From assembly GCF_016894445.1 (NCBI RefSeq), contig NZ_CP056775.1, forward strand, positions 3,350,001 to 3,414,000: DNA of 64,000 nt, given 5' to 3'. Source of the DNA: Dyadobacter sandarakinus (GTDB taxonomy: Bacteria > Bacteroidota > Bacteroidia > Cytophagales > Spirosomataceae). Below are positions 25,855-35,136 of the stretch, piece after piece (the first letter of the stretch is position 1; each line of letters opens with the position of its first letter). The notes under the pieces are model-generated. The model had not been told where the DNA came from, did not search any database, and saw only the letters and a program-made list of their open reading frames with translations. Made by a program: the position numbers and the translations under genes.

Positions 25855-28254
25855 TTATTCTGCGCGCAGTGATTTGACAGGGTTCGTCAGTGCTGCCCGG
25901 ATGCTTTGAAAGCTGATCGTGAGAAAAGCCACCAGCACCGCTGCAATCCCTGCCAATGCAAAAATCCACCATCCTATGGAAATGCGGTACGCAAAGTCGC
26001 GCAACCAGGTACTGACCGCCCACCAGGCTACGGGCGAAGCAATAAGAATAGAGGCAACAACCAGCTTCATGAAATCTGCGGAAAGCAATGCAACGATCCC
26101 GCCGACCGAGGCACCCAGCACTTTTCGCACACCGATCTCCTTAATCCGTCTTTCGGCAGAGTAGGATGCCAGTCCGAATAACCCCAGACAGGATACAAAA
26201 ATGGCGAGTCCTGCCAGTACGCCTACAATCTCTCCTACCTGGCTGTCGGCCCGGTAAAGCTGGCCAAAGTGCTCGTCAAGAAACGAATACGTAAAATCCT
26301 GTCCCGGGGCCATTTCCTGCCACACCGACCTGATGCCCGCGATAGCTTCGGTAGTTTTGCTGCCCCTGATCCGGATCGACAGCTCTCCGTAACCCCAGTC
26401 TTTCTGATTGATCAGGCAGAGCGTTTCTATTTTATGATGTAAAGAATTGAAGTTAAAATCCTTGGCTACGCCCAGAATATACCCGGTCGAATCCATGCCT
26501 CTGAACCCGAAGTGCCGGCCAATAAGCGACTGATAGGTTTTGACAGGCTGCTCCCGGAGCAACTCCCGGGCCAGCGATTCATTGACGATATAAGCTTTTG
26601 CATTTTCAGAAGGATCATGGCTGAAATTACGTCCGGAAACGATTTTGATCTTGTACAAATTCAGGTAATCGGGATCCACAACCACCTGGGACGAAGCAAT
26701 GCTTTTGACCGGCCCGTCGCCGTGAAATGATACGCCTGTCTGATGAAAGTTGTTGCCCAGCCGCTGCTGTGAACCCGATACCGCCTCGATCAATGGATTG
26801 TTCAGCAGTTCGGATTTAATGGCATCATACTTTTTGCCCGACTGGCTGTCCAGCGGTACGAGTACCACCTGGTCGCGCACGAAGCCGGGATCTTTCTGCT
26901 GCATATACCGGAGCTGCTTTACTGCAAACCCGGTAGCGATCATCAGAAACACCGCACTGGAAAACTGAACAATCACCAATGCACTCCTGAAATTGCTTTT
27001 CTGACTCCGCAGGGTACCTTTCAGCACCTTCACAGGCTGAAAAGCCGACAGGAACAAAGCCGGGTAAATACCCGATAAAAGTCCGATCAGCAGGGTGCCT
27101 GCGATCACGGCCAGCAAGGTCAGCGGATTGGTAAATACGCTGAATTCCAGCTCCCGCTGACTGAAATCATTGACCACGGGCAAAAGGATTTTGACAATAC
27201 CTACTGCCAGTACCAGCGACAGCAAAGCCAGCAACACCGACTCTCCCATAAACTGGCCTGCCAGCTGAAACCTTTGTGCTCCAATGGATTTACGGACACC
27301 CACTTCGCGGGCCCGCCCGCCTGACCGGGCTGTGGACAGATTCATGAAGTTCACGCAGGCGATGACCAGCACGATGACGGCGATAACCGAAAAAATGTAA
27401 GTGTGATTCCGATCGAACTTACGGAAATTGAGGTAATCGTGCGTGATATCGGCGGAGCGGGCATGCACGTCGGCCAGGGGCTGCAGGAACAGTTCATAAG
27501 ACTTCCAGTTGTCATTGCTCATGTGGCGTTTCAGGTATGCCGGAAACTTCCGCTCCAAGACAGCTACATCAGTTTCCCGACGCAGTTCGAGGTAAGTAAT
27601 CAGCCAGTTGCCTCCCCAGTTATTCATTGCGTCTTCCCCGATAACACCTTTTGCGGAGAACAGCACGTCAAACTGCAGATGCGAGTTGGCAGGAATGTCG
27701 TTCATGACACCCGTCACTTTAAAAGTCACGGTATCATTGCTGTACCGGGTCACTGGCTTACCCACCGGATCCTCATTCCCAAACAAACTTTTAGCAGCAT
27801 GCTCGCTCAAAATCACTGCATTGGGTATGGAAAACGCCGACGCCCGGTCGCCTTTGATCAGCGGGTAGTCGAAAATGGAAAAGAAATGCTCGTCGGCCAT
27901 CAATGCATCCGGCAGCACGACCTTTCGCCCATTGGTCCTGAGGTCAGCCTTGCCGGAGCCGATCACGCGGGTAAAGTTGGTAATTTCGGGAAACTCGTCC
28001 GTGAGGGTCGGGCCCATGGGATACATGGACAAGGCAACTTTCTGCGGGGCGACCATGCCTTCAAACTTCTGCACCTCGTCCAGCCGGTAGATATTCCGAG
28101 TATGCATGCCGTCGAAGCTTTTTTCGTAAAAAACGAAAAGCATGATGAGAATGCACGAGGCCATCCCGATGGCCAGCCCTACGATGTTAATAGCCGAAAA
28201 AATCTTGTTTTTACGAATATTACGAAGTGCAATTTTGAAGTAGTTTTTCAGCAT
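25855..28254 (-). CDS. Double-FtsX/MacB-type ABC permease (paralog 1 of 9)
   Basis: 799 residues from the ATG at 28254; longer frames upstream would include the promoter. Layout: helix 1 (about 20-42), MacB-like periplasmic domain 1 (45-285), three helices with FtsX features (TARSGGRAREVGVRKSIGAQ), a fifth helix near 430, periplasmic domain 2 (455-680) and three final helices with RRIKEIGVRKVLGAS. It ends NPVKSLRAE, a tail shared by all nine paralogs. It has no ATPase domain. Upstream are tandem GTYCG-N4-YGRAC sites and a TTGGCAT element, so it is a separately promoted member of the regulon. Confidence 0.93.
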   Translation of the reverse strand: MLKNYFKIALRNIRKNKIFSAINIVGLAIGMASCILIMLFVFYEKSFDGMHTRNIYRLDEVQKFEGMVAPQKVALSMYPMGPTLTDEFPEITNFTRVIGSGKADLRTNGRKVVLPDALMADEHFFSIFDYPLIKGDRASAFSIPNAVILSEHAAKSLFGNEDPVGKPVTRYSNDTVTFKVTGVMNDIPANSHLQFDVLFSAKGVIGEDAMNNWGGNWLITYLELRRETDVAVLERKFPAYLKRHMSNDNWKSYELFLQPLADVHARSADITHDYLNFRKFDRNHTYIFSVIAVIVLVIACVNFMNLSTARSGGRAREVGVRKSIGAQRFQLAGQFMGESVLLALLSLVLAVGIVKILLPVVNDFSQRELEFSVFTNPLTLLAVIAGTLLIGLLSGIYPALFLSAFQPVKVLKGTLRSQKSNFRSALVIVQFSSAVFLMIATGFAVKQLRYMQQKDPGFVRDQVVLVPLDSQSGKKYDAIKSELLNNPLIEAVSGSQQRLGNNFHQTGVSFHGDGPVKSIASSQVVVDPDYLNLYKIKIVSGRNFSHDPSENAKAYIVNESLARELLREQPVKTYQSLIGRHFGFRGMDSTGYILGVAKDFNFNSLHHKIETLCLINQKDWGYGELSIRIRGSKTTEAIAGIRSVWQEMAPGQDFTYSFLDEHFGQLYRADSQVGEIVGVLAGLAIFVSCLGLFGLASYSAERRIKEIGVRKVLGASVGGIVALLSADFMKLVVASILIASPVAWWAVSTWLRDFAYRISIGWWIFALAGIAAVLVAFLTISFQSIRAALTNPVKSLRAE

Positions 28255-28334
28255 GGAAACCTGTGATTGAGAAGCCCGGAAAAAACGATTGCCAGAAAGT
28301 CTTTTCACTTCTGACAATGCACTACAAAGCTGCC

Positions 28335-28351
28335 CAACAAATTTATGCCAA
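28335..28351 (-). promoter_or_regulatory. Sigma-54-like promoter of permease 1
   Basis: On the minus strand TTGGCAT (28351-28345) matches the -24 box YTGGCAC, followed by AAATTTGTTG. The -12 GC is not canonical. The same stretch also contains TAAATTTG, which fits the Bacteroidetes -7 consensus, so a housekeeping promoter is an alternative. It lies 52 bp downstream of the tandem sites and about 80 bp before the start codon. Confidence 0.5.
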
Positions 28352-28402
28352 CTACATAAATCACTAATAATCAAATATTTGTATCAACTATAACCTGTTT
28401 TT

Positions 28403-28440
28403 TCGTTCGTAAATGAACAGATTTGTCCGGCTTCGGACGG
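28403..28440. promoter_or_regulatory. Tandem activator sites upstream of permease 1
   Basis: Two inverted repeats: GTTCG-TAAA-TGAAC (28405-28418) and GTCCG-GCTT-CGGAC (28425-28438). They are 20 bp apart, the same spacing as in the pair upstream of the adaptor gene. They are likely bound by the sigma-54-type response regulator at 43281-44648. Confidence 0.65.
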
Positions 28441-28445
28441 GCCTG

Positions 28446-29927
28446 CTACCAGCTCTTCCGGATGCCCAGATATCCCCCTGAACTTTTCAGGAAAAGAGTA
28501 CCCTGATCGGTCGAGAACCGGGCGATGATGGCTGTCTGCCGGGGAAGGCTATACTGGCCGGCTAGCATGCCCGAAAACTGGTTGCGGACGGGATTAAGCT
28601 GCCCGCCCGGCACGCCGAAATTACGACTGTACGAAGTGCGTAATGTTAATAGAAGCCTGCCTGACTGGCCCTGAGCGCCCAGGTACCACATGTTGACCCT
28701 GTTGCTCGGGAAAAACCGGCCGGGAACCCGGTCCATATCCTTGCCCGGTGCAATAAAGGGGGTGCCCACGGTATTGCCCCGGTACGACCAGCCCTCATAG
28801 TATTGTGAATGGTTGAAATAATTGTCAGCTCCCTGAAACTTGCTGCCCGGAATGTAGAAAGTGGATCCCGACTGATCCTTGGTCGTCAGGAACTCGGCAG
28901 TAATGTGGGTGATTGCAAAGCCGCGGCCTGATGTAGAACTCTGTAATTTCAGATTGGCTCCATAAAGTCCATCAGGAAGGTTTTTGAAAACCATACTGGA
29001 CACGTCCTCGAAAGGGTGCTGATGATAAACCCATAATTTGCGGCCCGCGATTCTTGTATCAAAACCAATATCGTAGCTGCCGAGGTGGTTGCCCAGCCGG
29101 TAGCTGTCAAATGCGCCATAGCCGTTTTTGGTAAACCAGTTTTTCGATGTAAAGGCAAGTACCACATTGGGATAAAACTTCCAGGACGACGGCAGGACAC
29201 CGTTCAAAGCCAGCTCGGGATGCTGTTTGAGATACTCGGCATGGCCTCCCCACATGACATTGTGATTCAGGCCAAAGTAGAATTTACTGGCAGCTGCGGG
29301 CTTGCCAAGCCGCACATACAGGTACTTCTGATGCAGGCGAATATCCTGGATATAGTCTGTCCAGAACCAGCCGTGCGCAAAGCCTGCATTAACCGCCACA
29401 AAGTCCCGGGTGAAATGCAAAGGTGCAAAGCCTACAGTCCCGATTTGTATTTTGGGGATCGGCAGTGCATTGCCGGAGCCTGCGTAAAAGCCGGAAGACA
29501 AGGTAGTATCTCCCAGCCCCATTACTTCCTTGCGCCTCCCGATATACAGCTCCACATGTCTGAAACGCACTTTGACATGTGCTTCCGCCAATATGGCTTT
29601 GAGTTTACTCTGATCATCGTAGGTAACTACCGGATTTAGGGCAACACCCCAGTCAAGCCTGCGCACTTTATTTTTCAGGGTATCAAAAAACACATAGTCC
29701 TTGCGCAGGTTGCCCTGAATGATCCCTGCCGGAAAACGTTCGGGTACTATGCCAAACTGGTTGGTGCGGAGCCAGAAAGGCACCGACCGGCTGTCGGAAG
29801 CATACGCCCCGGCTTCGAGGTTACCCTTGAACTGCGACGAAAACGAACTTTGTTGGGCTGCAACCCGGCTGAAAATCAGCAGAAAAAAGAGCAGGAGAGC
29901 GTGCGTAGTAAATCGGGAAAGGAACAT
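28446..29927 (-). CDS. Capsule assembly Wzi-family outer-membrane protein
   Basis: 493 residues with a signal peptide (TTHALLLFFLLIFSRVAA before Q). The mature part is a large outer-membrane beta-barrel with the Wzi-family features FWLRTNQFGIVPERFPAG, VELYIGRRKEVMGLGD and FYFGLNHNVMWGGHAEYL. Wzi proteins help anchor capsular polysaccharide at the cell surface. It lies between two permease genes, 100 bp after paralog 2, and its start overlaps no obvious promoter, so read-through from the permease operon is possible. No capsule biosynthesis genes are close. Confidence 0.88.
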   Translation of the reverse strand: MFLSRFTTHALLLFFLLIFSRVAAQQSSFSSQFKGNLEAGAYASDSRSVPFWLRTNQFGIVPERFPAGIIQGNLRKDYVFFDTLKNKVRRLDWGVALNPVVTYDDQSKLKAILAEAHVKVRFRHVELYIGRRKEVMGLGDTTLSSGFYAGSGNALPIPKIQIGTVGFAPLHFTRDFVAVNAGFAHGWFWTDYIQDIRLHQKYLYVRLGKPAAASKFYFGLNHNVMWGGHAEYLKQHPELALNGVLPSSWKFYPNVVLAFTSKNWFTKNGYGAFDSYRLGNHLGSYDIGFDTRIAGRKLWVYHQHPFEDVSSMVFKNLPDGLYGANLKLQSSTSGRGFAITHITAEFLTTKDQSGSTFYIPGSKFQGADNYFNHSQYYEGWSYRGNTVGTPFIAPGKDMDRVPGRFFPSNRVNMWYLGAQGQSGRLLLTLRTSYSRNFGVPGGQLNPVRNQFSGMLAGQYSLPRQTAIIARFSTDQGTLFLKSSGGYLGIRKSW

Positions 29928-30027
29928 CAGCAGGTTGAGCAGGATTTATCCGCAAGATAAATACGCGTGCGGATAAATCACCCGGCAGGCTCATTTTTAG
30001 TGCCGGTGCTCCTTTCTTTCATTCTGA

Positions 30028-32484
30028 CTACTCGGTTTTCAGACTCTTGGTAGGGTTGGTCAATGCAGCTTTAATCGCTTGGGTGCTCACAGTGACGATC
30101 GCGATGATGATGGCCAGCAAACCTGCCAGTACAAACATCCACCATGCCATGTGAATGCGGTAGGCAAAGTCCTGCAGCCACAGGTCCATGATGTACCAGG
30201 TAAGGGGCGTAGCAATCACAATAGATACGATAATTAGTTTAATGAAATCACCCGAAAGCAAGCCCACAATGCTCGGTACGGACGCCCCCAGTACCTTGCG
30301 GACACCTATTTCCTTAATGCGCTGCTGCGCTGCAAAAGCCGCCAGGCCAAACAACCCGAGACAGGATATCAGAATGGAAATAATTGTAAATGCATTCACA
30401 ATCCGCGACGTGCGGGCATCCGATGCATAGTTTTTCTGAAAATCCTCATTCAGAAAACTGTAAGAAAATGGCTCACCGGGCACCATTGCTTTCCATTTTT
30501 CCTCCAAAAACGGCAGTACCTTCCCGACATCAGCCGTGTTGACATGCACGATCATATAATTAAAATCCTCCTTACTGTTGTTGAGGAACAATGCATATGG
30601 CTCTATCACATTGTGAAGATCCGAGAAGTGAAAATCCCTGACCACACCCACAATTTCCAGACTGGTTACCTCCTCGTTACCCTCCTTGAAATTAAGCCGG
30701 CTGCCCACCGCTTTTTCCAGCGGTACACCAAACTTGCGCAGCGTAGCCTCGTTAACGACCATTCTGTTGTTGGTATCACCGGGAAACTCCGCAGAAAGCA
30801 TCCGTCCGGCTACCATCCGGAATCCCATGGTTTGCATAAAATCAGGCGCAACCCAGTTGGTCTTCACCAACTTCGAATCGTTGATGCTGAGATCGGGCCG
30901 GTATACCGACATATCACTGGGGTTCAGGATGCCGGGGTAGTACGATGTACCCGAGGCAGCATCAATCTGGCTGTTCTGTAAAACATTGGCCCGCAATGCA
31001 GGATAGGCTTTCCGTGCCTCCTCGCTGCGCAGGGAAATCACAATCTGCTGGTCTTTGGTGAAGCCCAGCGGCTGATCCCTCATGTACTTCATCTGCGTCT
31101 GTATCACCGTAGCGGCCACGATCAGGCCGATGGAAATCACAAATTGCACCACAACCAGCCCGCGCCTCAGGCTGGTTGCTGACACGGAATTTACAAACCG
31201 CCCCTTAATCACGTCCAGCGGATTGAAGACGGACAGGTAGAATGCGGGATAGCTGCCAGCAAGAAGTCCGGTAAGCAAAGCCAGCAGGAAAAATGCGCCC
31301 AGAATGTGCGGTTGAAGAAGCTCTTCCATGGCCAGGCTTTTACTGGCAAGCTGGTTGAAAAACGGCAGGCTCAGCGCCACCAGCACGAATGCCAGCGTAA
31401 GTGCAATGAACGTGAGCACAAGCGACTCGCCGAGAAACTGCCCGATCAGCCCGCTTTTGCCAGCACCCATTACCTTGCGCATTCCTACTTCTGCCGCGCG
31501 CCTGGCTGAGCGGGCGGTGGCAAGATTCATGAAATTAATGCACGCGATGAGCAGGGTAAACAGCGCAATAGATGCCAGCACGTACAGGTAAGTACTGCTG
31601 GTTGTGGGCGTGATAATGGTTTCAATCTTATCAAAAAGATGGATATCCGGTACCGGCAGCAGGGAGAGCTCACGGTTAACACCCGCTGCTTTCAGATCTT
31701 TACGGGCGTACTTCTCTATAAATGCGGGCAGTTTGCTTTCAAACCGTGCCTGGCTCGTACCGGGTCTCAGGCGCACATAGGTGGCAAACATATTATTGTT
31801 TGAAAAGTCAGCCTGCTGTTTGAGAAATCCGCCTACCCAGCCAGCCTGCATGGGCAGAAAAAAGCGGGCGTCGATATGTGAGCGGTGGCTCTCGTCCTTG
31901 AAAACGCCTGTCACGCGGTAATTTTCTCCATTTCCTGCTGTCCCTCCAATGCGCACAATCTTGTTGATGGGCGAACCAATGCCGAACAAGTTCCTGGCAA
32001 CCTCCTCCGACAAGATTACCGAATGAGGATCCCGGAGCGCAGTATGCTGGCTACCTTCGACGAACTGATAGGTAAAAACCTGGAAAAAGGTAGAGTCGAC
32101 GTGGTACCCTCTGGTTTCGTAAACAGCCCGCTGCTGGCCGGCAGGGTCTGTTACCGTAAGCAATGTTTTGTTCTGGAGAAAATTCTGCCATACCCTGGTC
32201 GTGGCAACCACCTCCGGGAACTCCGCTTTGACCGCATCCGCATACGGCGCCGGACTGCGCGGATTGTCGGTACGGTCGCCACCCGAGCGGACCTGCACGC
32301 TGCGCAGCAGATAAATGTCATCGGCAAATGCATGATGCCGGTCAAATGAGATTTCGCTGAGAATATAAAGCAGCAGAAGCATGCAGCAGGTCATTCCCAC
32401 AGAAAGTCCAAATACATTGATAGCAGAGAAAAGCTTGCTTTTTGCAACATTTCTCAGGGCAATTTTCAGATAGTTTTTAATCAT
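30028..32484 (-). CDS. Double-FtsX/MacB-type ABC permease (paralog 2 of 9)
   Basis: 818 residues, starting MIKNYLKIALRNVAKSKLFS. It has the eight-helix, two-periplasmic-domain layout of its paralogs, with ARSARRAAEVGMRKVMGAG in the first FtsX half and QQRIKEIGVRKVLGAS in the second, ending NPTKSLKTE. It is the last of four consecutive permeases downstream of the adaptor and ATPase genes. The gap before it (32485-32709) is filled by a heptanucleotide-repeat module. No activator site lies directly upstream, so it is probably transcribed from the adaptor promoter. Confidence 0.93.
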   Translation of the reverse strand: MIKNYLKIALRNVAKSKLFSAINVFGLSVGMTCCMLLLLYILSEISFDRHHAFADDIYLLRSVQVRSGGDRTDNPRSPAPYADAVKAEFPEVVATTRVWQNFLQNKTLLTVTDPAGQQRAVYETRGYHVDSTFFQVFTYQFVEGSQHTALRDPHSVILSEEVARNLFGIGSPINKIVRIGGTAGNGENYRVTGVFKDESHRSHIDARFFLPMQAGWVGGFLKQQADFSNNNMFATYVRLRPGTSQARFESKLPAFIEKYARKDLKAAGVNRELSLLPVPDIHLFDKIETIITPTTSSTYLYVLASIALFTLLIACINFMNLATARSARRAAEVGMRKVMGAGKSGLIGQFLGESLVLTFIALTLAFVLVALSLPFFNQLASKSLAMEELLQPHILGAFFLLALLTGLLAGSYPAFYLSVFNPLDVIKGRFVNSVSATSLRRGLVVVQFVISIGLIVAATVIQTQMKYMRDQPLGFTKDQQIVISLRSEEARKAYPALRANVLQNSQIDAASGTSYYPGILNPSDMSVYRPDLSINDSKLVKTNWVAPDFMQTMGFRMVAGRMLSAEFPGDTNNRMVVNEATLRKFGVPLEKAVGSRLNFKEGNEEVTSLEIVGVVRDFHFSDLHNVIEPYALFLNNSKEDFNYMIVHVNTADVGKVLPFLEEKWKAMVPGEPFSYSFLNEDFQKNYASDARTSRIVNAFTIISILISCLGLFGLAAFAAQQRIKEIGVRKVLGASVPSIVGLLSGDFIKLIIVSIVIATPLTWYIMDLWLQDFAYRIHMAWWMFVLAGLLAIIIAIVTVSTQAIKAALTNPTKSLKTE

Positions 32485-32496
32485 GGCAAGATGGGT

Positions 32497-32662
32497 TGGC
32501 GGTCGGCGGTCGGCTGTCGGCGGTCGGCAGTCAGCAATCGGCTTTCCGCTATTGAATCGTTTTTATTAAATTTATAAATTATGTCAGATCAAGTACAGAT
32601 AGTAAATCAAATCCCCTCCCAAAAACCAACAGCCGAAAGCCGACTGCCGACTGCCGAAAGCC
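32497..32662. repeat. Heptanucleotide inverted-arm module before permease 2
   Basis: Left arm 32497-32549 is a run of GGCGGTC/GGCTGTC/GGCAGTC units. Right arm 32631-32662 is the complementary GCCGAAA/GCCGACT series. They flank an AT-rich core of about 80 bp. The arms could pair as a long imperfect hairpin. The core contains ATAGTAAATC (32599-32608) and TTATGTCA (32579-32586), matched in the module before permease 8. Confidence 0.8.
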
Positions 32663-32667
32663 AAAAT

Positions 32668-32710
32668 CCCCTCCTCCATCCTCCCTTCCTCCGTTCCTCC
32701 CCGCCCCCCC
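32668..32710. repeat. Polypyrimidine CCTTCCT-type tract
   Basis: CCTCC/CCTTCCT units occupy the space right up to the stop codon of permease 3. Read on the coding strand it is a GGAGGAA tract immediately after the stop, as in the module at 55353-55401. Confidence 0.7.
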
Positions 32711-35097
32711 TACTCCGCCTTCAAACTTTTCACCGGATTCATCAATGCAACCCTGATACTCTGATAGCTGATCGTCAGCATGGCGATGACCACTGCCGCA
32801 ATTCCTGCTCCTGCAAAAATCAGCCAGCTCAGCGCAATGCGGTATTCAAAACCCTGCAGCCATTTTTGCATCAGATAGTAGCCTATGGGCGATGCCAGCA
32901 CAATGGCTATGATTACCAGCTTTACAAAGCCGGCGGAGAGGAGTGCCACAATGGATCCTGCCGACGCCCCTGAAACTTTCCTGATCCCAATCTCCCTGGT
33001 CCGCCTTTCTGCTGTAAAGGTTGCGAGGCCGAAAAGGCCCATGCAGGAAATGATCACCGCTACCGTCGCGAAGGTGTTGAAGAGCGTCGCAGTACGTTGT
33101 TCGTCTTTGTAAAGCCTGTCGTAGGTATCGTCGAGGAAGTTGTAGGAAAATACCTGATCGGGTACCATTTTCGCCCATAGTTTCTCCGCGGCTTTCACCG
33201 CTTTTTCCTCCTGGCCGGGTACTGACTTTACATACATGGCCCCTTTCCATCGCTGATCCTGAAAGAGAACCAGAGGCTGTATTTTCTCACGTAAACTTTT
33301 ATAGTGAAAATCGCGCACCACACCCATCACCACACCTTTTATGCCCCTGAACTGAAACCATTGCCCTACCACCGGTTTGCGCAGGTTTAGCTTTTTGACA
33401 GCGGTTTCATTCAGGACCACATTATCCTGATCGGCCCTGTTATTCGCGCGAAACCACTGGCCGTCAGCCATTTTCAGCTTGAACATCACGTTGAAATTAC
33501 TTTCGACAGAAATCTGGGAGACAGTCGGGTTAAAATCTTTCGGGCGGCCTTCCCAGTCGTAGGAGCCTGAGGAGCTGCTGCCGATCTGCACGATATTCTG
33601 CCCTGCATTACTTGCATCGGCTATGCTCGATTCTCTGAGGAGTTCGGTTTTAAACGCAGTATTGTCTGCGCCTTCCGGTAATCTGAAAGTAAAAACATGC
33701 GCCCGGTCATAGCCGAGTTCCTTTTCACGGATAAACCTCATCTGTTGGTAAACCACCAATGTTGCAATCAGGAAAACAATGGTGACCGAAAACTGTACGA
33801 CGACGAGGCTCTTGCGAAAACCCGAGCTTGTGGTACCCAGCATCAAACTGCCACGCAGGACTTCAAATGGCCGGAAGGAAGCAAGGAGCACTGACGGATA
33901 GATGCCCGTCAATGCAATGCCCAGCATGGTAGTTCCGGCCAGCACATAGCACCACGACGGATCTGTGAAGGTCAGGGCAAATGCCCGGCCTGTAAGTGCA
34001 TTGAATGCAGGCATTAACAGGAACACCAGCCCTGTTGATATTCCCAGCGCGAGCAGACAGGTAATGACCGATTCGATCATAAACTGTCCGAACAAATGGG
34101 AAGAGCCCGCACCGAGCAGCTTTTTGACACCTACTTCCCGCGAACGTACACTGGCGCGGGCTGTGGTCAGGTTGACATAGTTAATGCAGGCTACCAGCAG
34201 GATTACCACTGCCAGTCCGAAGAAAGTATACACCGTCCGGTAATCGCCCTTACTCTGTGCGGCGTTCTGAATGTCCTTGTTGAAATGCATGGCGGCGAGC
34301 GGCTCCACTTCCAGGCTGGTATCCTTTGAAGGTTTTCCATGGTCATCGAGGCGCAGGTTGGACATCAGGCTGGTGAGTTGCCTGCTCAATTTGACACGGT
34401 TGGCGCCGGACCTGGTTACGAGGTAGGTCTCATAGCTGAACTGGCCCCAGTTGTTGTCATTTCTGAAATTTGCGGGATTGGACCAATATGCTTTTAAGGG
34501 CAGAATAAAGTCAAACTGAAAGCTGGAATTGGCTGGATTGTTGCGATAAACACCGGCAATCACATAATCAAGCGTATCGATCCGGATGGTTTTGCCCGCA
34601 ACATCCGTATGCCCAAACAATACTTCGGCCCGCGCCGCCGTCATGGCTACCTGGCGCACGCCTGACTTGAACTGGGCGGCAGAACCGGAAATAAACTTGT
34701 AATCAAAAACATCAAACCAGTTGGCATCGACATAAGCGCCGTGCTCGCCCTTCACCTTTTTACCGTCCAGCCAGATCGTCATATCGTTCAGATCACTACC
34801 CTTCCGTGTGACGGCCTCAATTTCCGGGAAGCCTTTCAGATGTTCCGCCAGCATCATCGGCGTGGTTGACCAATGCCAGGTTTCTTCCTTACTCACTGAC
34901 AAATGCGTGACGACATGTCCGATGCGCGCAGCCCGGGCATGGTAGGTATCGAAGCTCAGCTCGTTTTGAACCCACAAAAGAATAAAAACAGCCGTCACCA
35001 TTCCGCCGGTCAGCCCTAAAATGTTGAGGGTTGTAAACAGGCGCGCGGCCAGCAGGTTCCTCAATGCAACTCTGATTTGTCTGAAAAACATGGACAT
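32710..35097 (-). CDS. Double-FtsX/MacB-type ABC permease (paralog 3 of 9)
   Basis: 795 residues (793 from the Met at 35091). It starts MSMFFRQIRVALRNLLAARLF, less like the NYLKIALRN start of the others, and is among the more divergent paralogs. The two FtsX halves carry ASVRSREVGVKKLLGAG and ERRTREIGIRKVSGAS (SGAS in place of LGAS), and the tail is NPVKSLKAE. Large periplasmic domains lie at about 45-280 and 455-670. It is the third of four permeases in the adaptor operon, 39 bp after paralog 4 and with no module in that gap. Confidence 0.93.
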   Translation of the reverse strand: MSMFFRQIRVALRNLLAARLFTTLNILGLTGGMVTAVFILLWVQNELSFDTYHARAARIGHVVTHLSVSKEETWHWSTTPMMLAEHLKGFPEIEAVTRKGSDLNDMTIWLDGKKVKGEHGAYVDANWFDVFDYKFISGSAAQFKSGVRQVAMTAARAEVLFGHTDVAGKTIRIDTLDYVIAGVYRNNPANSSFQFDFILPLKAYWSNPANFRNDNNWGQFSYETYLVTRSGANRVKLSRQLTSLMSNLRLDDHGKPSKDTSLEVEPLAAMHFNKDIQNAAQSKGDYRTVYTFFGLAVVILLVACINYVNLTTARASVRSREVGVKKLLGAGSSHLFGQFMIESVITCLLALGISTGLVFLLMPAFNALTGRAFALTFTDPSWCYVLAGTTMLGIALTGIYPSVLLASFRPFEVLRGSLMLGTTSSGFRKSLVVVQFSVTIVFLIATLVVYQQMRFIREKELGYDRAHVFTFRLPEGADNTAFKTELLRESSIADASNAGQNIVQIGSSSSGSYDWEGRPKDFNPTVSQISVESNFNVMFKLKMADGQWFRANNRADQDNVVLNETAVKKLNLRKPVVGQWFQFRGIKGVVMGVVRDFHYKSLREKIQPLVLFQDQRWKGAMYVKSVPGQEEKAVKAAEKLWAKMVPDQVFSYNFLDDTYDRLYKDEQRTATLFNTFATVAVIISCMGLFGLATFTAERRTREIGIRKVSGASAGSIVALLSAGFVKLVIIAIVLASPIGYYLMQKWLQGFEYRIALSWLIFAGAGIAAVVIAMLTISYQSIRVALMNPVKSLKAE

Positions 35098-35136
35098 GGG
35101 TTTTAGAAAAAGCCGGCCGGTCCGGCATCCGGATTG

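Noticed and set aside
28255..28374. 40-residue extension of permease 1
   Set aside because: It covers the putative promoter and lacks similarity to the NYFKIALRN start shared by the paralogs.
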